NCBI GenBank assembly: GCA_025360875.1
Contig: JANYBI010000756.1
Coordinates: 1 to 7,052, forward strand
DNA length: 7,052 nucleotides
Reading direction: 5' to 3'
DNA from: Lentisphaerota bacterium
Lineage (GTDB): Bacteria; Verrucomicrobiota; Lentisphaeria; Victivallales; GWF2-50-93
Positions 5,649 through 7,052 of the stretch are shown in pieces (the stretch's first letter is position 1; each line of letters starts with the position of its first letter). Made by a program: the position numbers and the translations under genes. The notes beneath the pieces are model-generated. The model made no database searches, had not been told where the DNA came from, and saw only the letters and a list, made by a program, of their open reading frames with translations.

Positions 5649-6539
5649 ATGTTTTTGCTGTTTAATGCCGACAAGATGCCTGAGATTGTAGCTTCAAACC
5701 TTCAATCTTATTCCTGCTCGTTCTCGCATTTCTTCCTGTGGAGGAAGTTTGGAATACAGTTTGATTGCGGCGAAGGTTCAGCCATACGGCTTGACGATCA
5801 TGTTTTCAGAACGGATATACTGGCGATATCCCATTCACATTCTGATCATTGCCGCGGGATTTTGACACTGCTCGAAATGCGTTCTGGATTGAAAGGGGCG
5901 AATGACAAGCCGTTGACCATAGTTTTTCCGAAAGACTCGAAACCGATGGATCAATGGATCATTCCCGCACGTGATCTTGCCGCCAGACGCAATTTGGTAA
6001 ACGTCAGATTCTCCCCGATCGCTGCGGGAGATAAAATGCCTCTTCAAAATGGAAGGATACTCGAAGCCATTGATGTTGTCCATGAAAATGGCGAACTGTG
6101 CCTGGCATACAGGATCGGACACCAGCGCAAACGGCTCAAGAGAGAATACGAGCACCTTGATTCAAAGCAAATCCAAGCGCTAGCGAGCAAGCTTCCACGC
6201 AACGAGCTTGAAGAGGTGAGATACGAATGCGAACTTGTTTATTCGGGAGATACGGAACGAATGGAACCCAGCTTCTACAATGGAGCACAAGTGCTTATAC
6301 ATGAGGCATCATTTCTATATCCGGAAGACGCGGACAAACAGAAGGGTATCCACGCAGACCTCAAGTCGCTTCTGCCGTCCGTCCGAGATGGCGGAGTCAG
6401 GAATTTGATCCTTTTCCATTCCAGCCGCAGATATGGGCTTGATACATTAAAGACTAAGATGCAGGAAATAATCGAAGACAGCGGCCTCAAATGCCCTGTG
6501 ATATTAATCCGCGGGGCCTACAATCTCCTTACCGATTGA
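5649..6539 (+). CDS. RNase Z-like metallo-beta-lactamase-fold protein
   Basis: This 296-residue cytoplasmic protein is close in length to bacterial RNase Z, about 307 in B. subtilis. Motifs in order are: FDCGEG (38-43), resembling the RNase Z DCGEGTQ box; SHSHSDH (His62, His64, Asp66, His67); a VHENGELCLAYRI strand (His145); SGDT (Asp201); HEA (His218); GIHADLKSLLP (His235); and FHSSRRY (His257). These match the seven metal ligands and the HEAT, His and H-S-RY blocks of tRNase Z, so a two-zinc phosphodiesterase site is likely. Two RNase Z features are absent: the N-terminal Gly-Thr-Gly loop, and the long Gly-Pro-rich arm that grips the tRNA elbow. In the arm's place is a short basic, helical stretch (157-190). 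Substrate could therefore be other RNA or nucleotide ends. It follows abiEii by 26 bases and is probably its third operon member. The ribosome binding site is only a weak GGGGG. An ATG nine codons later is possible. Confidence 0.82.
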   Translation: MFLLFNADKMPEIVASNLQSYSCSFSHFFLWRKFGIQFDCGEGSAIRLDDHVFRTDILAISHSHSDHCRGILTLLEMRSGLKGANDKPLTIVFPKDSKPMDQWIIPARDLAARRNLVNVRFSPIAAGDKMPLQNGRILEAIDVVHENGELCLAYRIGHQRKRLKREYEHLDSKQIQALASKLPRNELEEVRYECELVYSGDTERMEPSFYNGAQVLIHEASFLYPEDADKQKGIHADLKSLLPSVRDGGVRNLILFHSSRRYGLDTLKTKMQEIIEDSGLKCPVILIRGAYNLLTD

Positions 6540-6590
6540 AAGTCTTTTGGCGGCGGATGAGCGGTGCGTGTTCTATGACGTCTCAGTTTC

Positions 6591-6631
6591 TGCCTTCTCC
6601 ATAGAAGAGGGTTAAGGCAAAAAGAATTTTT
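6591..6631. terminator. Weak hairpin and T-tract between convergent genes
   Basis: TGCCTT (6591-6596) and AAGGCA (6614-6619) could pair across a 17-base loop that may contain an inner CTC/GAG pairing. AAAAA-GAA-TTTTT (6619-6631) follows. This may end the abiE operon transcript and, in reverse, the XRE gene, but the stem is weak. Nothing else is recognisable in 6540-6691. Confidence 0.3.
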
Positions 6632-6691
6632 ATACTTGAACTATTAATTCTTGATAGCTAACACTCTTCTTCCGGCTTTGAGGTACTATTA

Positions 6692-7036
6692 TTATTTACT
6701 TCTAATGCCTTCGGCAGTTTTGATAAGGACTTTAATTTCAGTCTCGTTGAAATTAAAGTCCTTGATAAACCTTATAAGAGTCATAGCCTCAGGTTGGTCA
6801 TGAAGATAGTTGATGACTTCTGGATCTGTGGATGAGGATAAACGGAACAACACATCAGGGTCTGCAGCAAGTATCTTGGCGATTTCTTTTATTATATCTG
6901 GCCGCGGGGGAGACTCTTTCCCACGTTCAATACGGCTTAAGTAGGTAGGTGAAATGCCCACCTTGACAGCTGTCTCGCGCAAGCCAAGGTCTTGAGCGGT
7001 TCTGAGATTACGTATAGTTTCTCCAAAGTTTTTCAT
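6692..7036 (-). CDS. XRE-family helix-turn-helix regulator
   Basis: This is a 114-residue cytoplasmic protein. Residues 5-62 form a Cro/C1-type DNA-binding domain: FGETIRNLRTAQDLGLRETA, then the turn VGI, then the recognition helix SPTYLSRIERGKESPP, then the closing helices IIKEIAKILAADPDVLF. The tail (70-114) is helical and probably mediates dimerisation. Proteins of this size usually repress their own promoter and nearby genes in phages, plasmids and toxin-antitoxin loci. It runs convergent to the abiE operon, ends 152 bases from it, and its promoter lies mostly outside the window. Only 16 bases precede the ATG, and no Shine-Dalgarno is seen in them. Codons 91-103 form a perfect 16-bp inverted repeat, which is unusual for coding DNA. 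A longer upstream start is not excluded, but the domain begins normally here. Confidence 0.85.
   Translation of the reverse strand: MKNFGETIRNLRTAQDLGLRETAVKVGISPTYLSRIERGKESPPRPDIIKEIAKILAADPDVLFRLSSSTDPEVINYLHDQPEAMTLIRFIKDFNFNETEIKVLIKTAEGIRSK
6725..6763. repeat. Perfect 16-bp inverted repeat inside the XRE gene
   Basis: AAGGACTTTAATTTCA (6725-6740) and TGAAATTAAAGTCCTT (6748-6763) are exact reverse complements around a 7-base loop, GTCTCGT. The element lies wholly inside the coding sequence, about 30 bases before the stop on the minus strand. No U-tract follows in either direction, so it is not a standard terminator. It may be an RNA stem affecting mRNA stability or an internal operator. 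Confidence 0.9.
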
Positions 7037-7052
7037 AAAATTAATATAAAAG

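Overview
The window looks like an accessory or mobile-element region of a bacterium. Genes are densely packed, most start codons have an AAGGA/AGGAG-type Shine-Dalgarno, and coding DNA is of moderate GC with clearly AT-rich spacers. The taxon cannot be fixed from sequence alone. There is no rRNA, tRNA, CRISPR array, transposase or integrase.

Left part (1-2881): a 20-codon tail of an unidentified gene is followed by a roughly 215-base spacer with small dyads. Then come a PcfJ-like protein and a seven-helix PrsW-type intramembrane protease, on the same strand 57 bases apart. A hairpin terminator closes this block and also serves the convergent gene.

Middle (2882-3973): a divergent sigma-70-like protein is encoded on the minus strand. 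A strong extended -10 promoter lies about 130 bases upstream of its start. The implied leader contains several inverted repeats, and some of them can pair in mutually exclusive ways, one of which covers the Shine-Dalgarno.

Right part (3974-6539): a type IV AbiE toxin-antitoxin operon. AbiEi (winged-helix repressor/antitoxin) overlaps AbiEii (nucleotidyltransferase toxin) by 4 bases. A third gene follows 26 bases later and encodes an RNase Z-like metallo-beta-lactamase-fold protein with all seven metal ligands. Some AbiEii-family toxins act on the 3' end of tRNA, and RNase Z enzymes process that same end. The third gene is therefore a plausible functional partner, either counter-enzyme or enhancer, and this is the best candidate for a novel system here. 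Two adjacent inverted repeats precede abiEi, as expected for AbiEi autorepression.

Right edge (6540-7052): a convergent XRE-type regulator carries a perfect 16-bp inverted repeat inside its own coding sequence, far beyond chance expectation.
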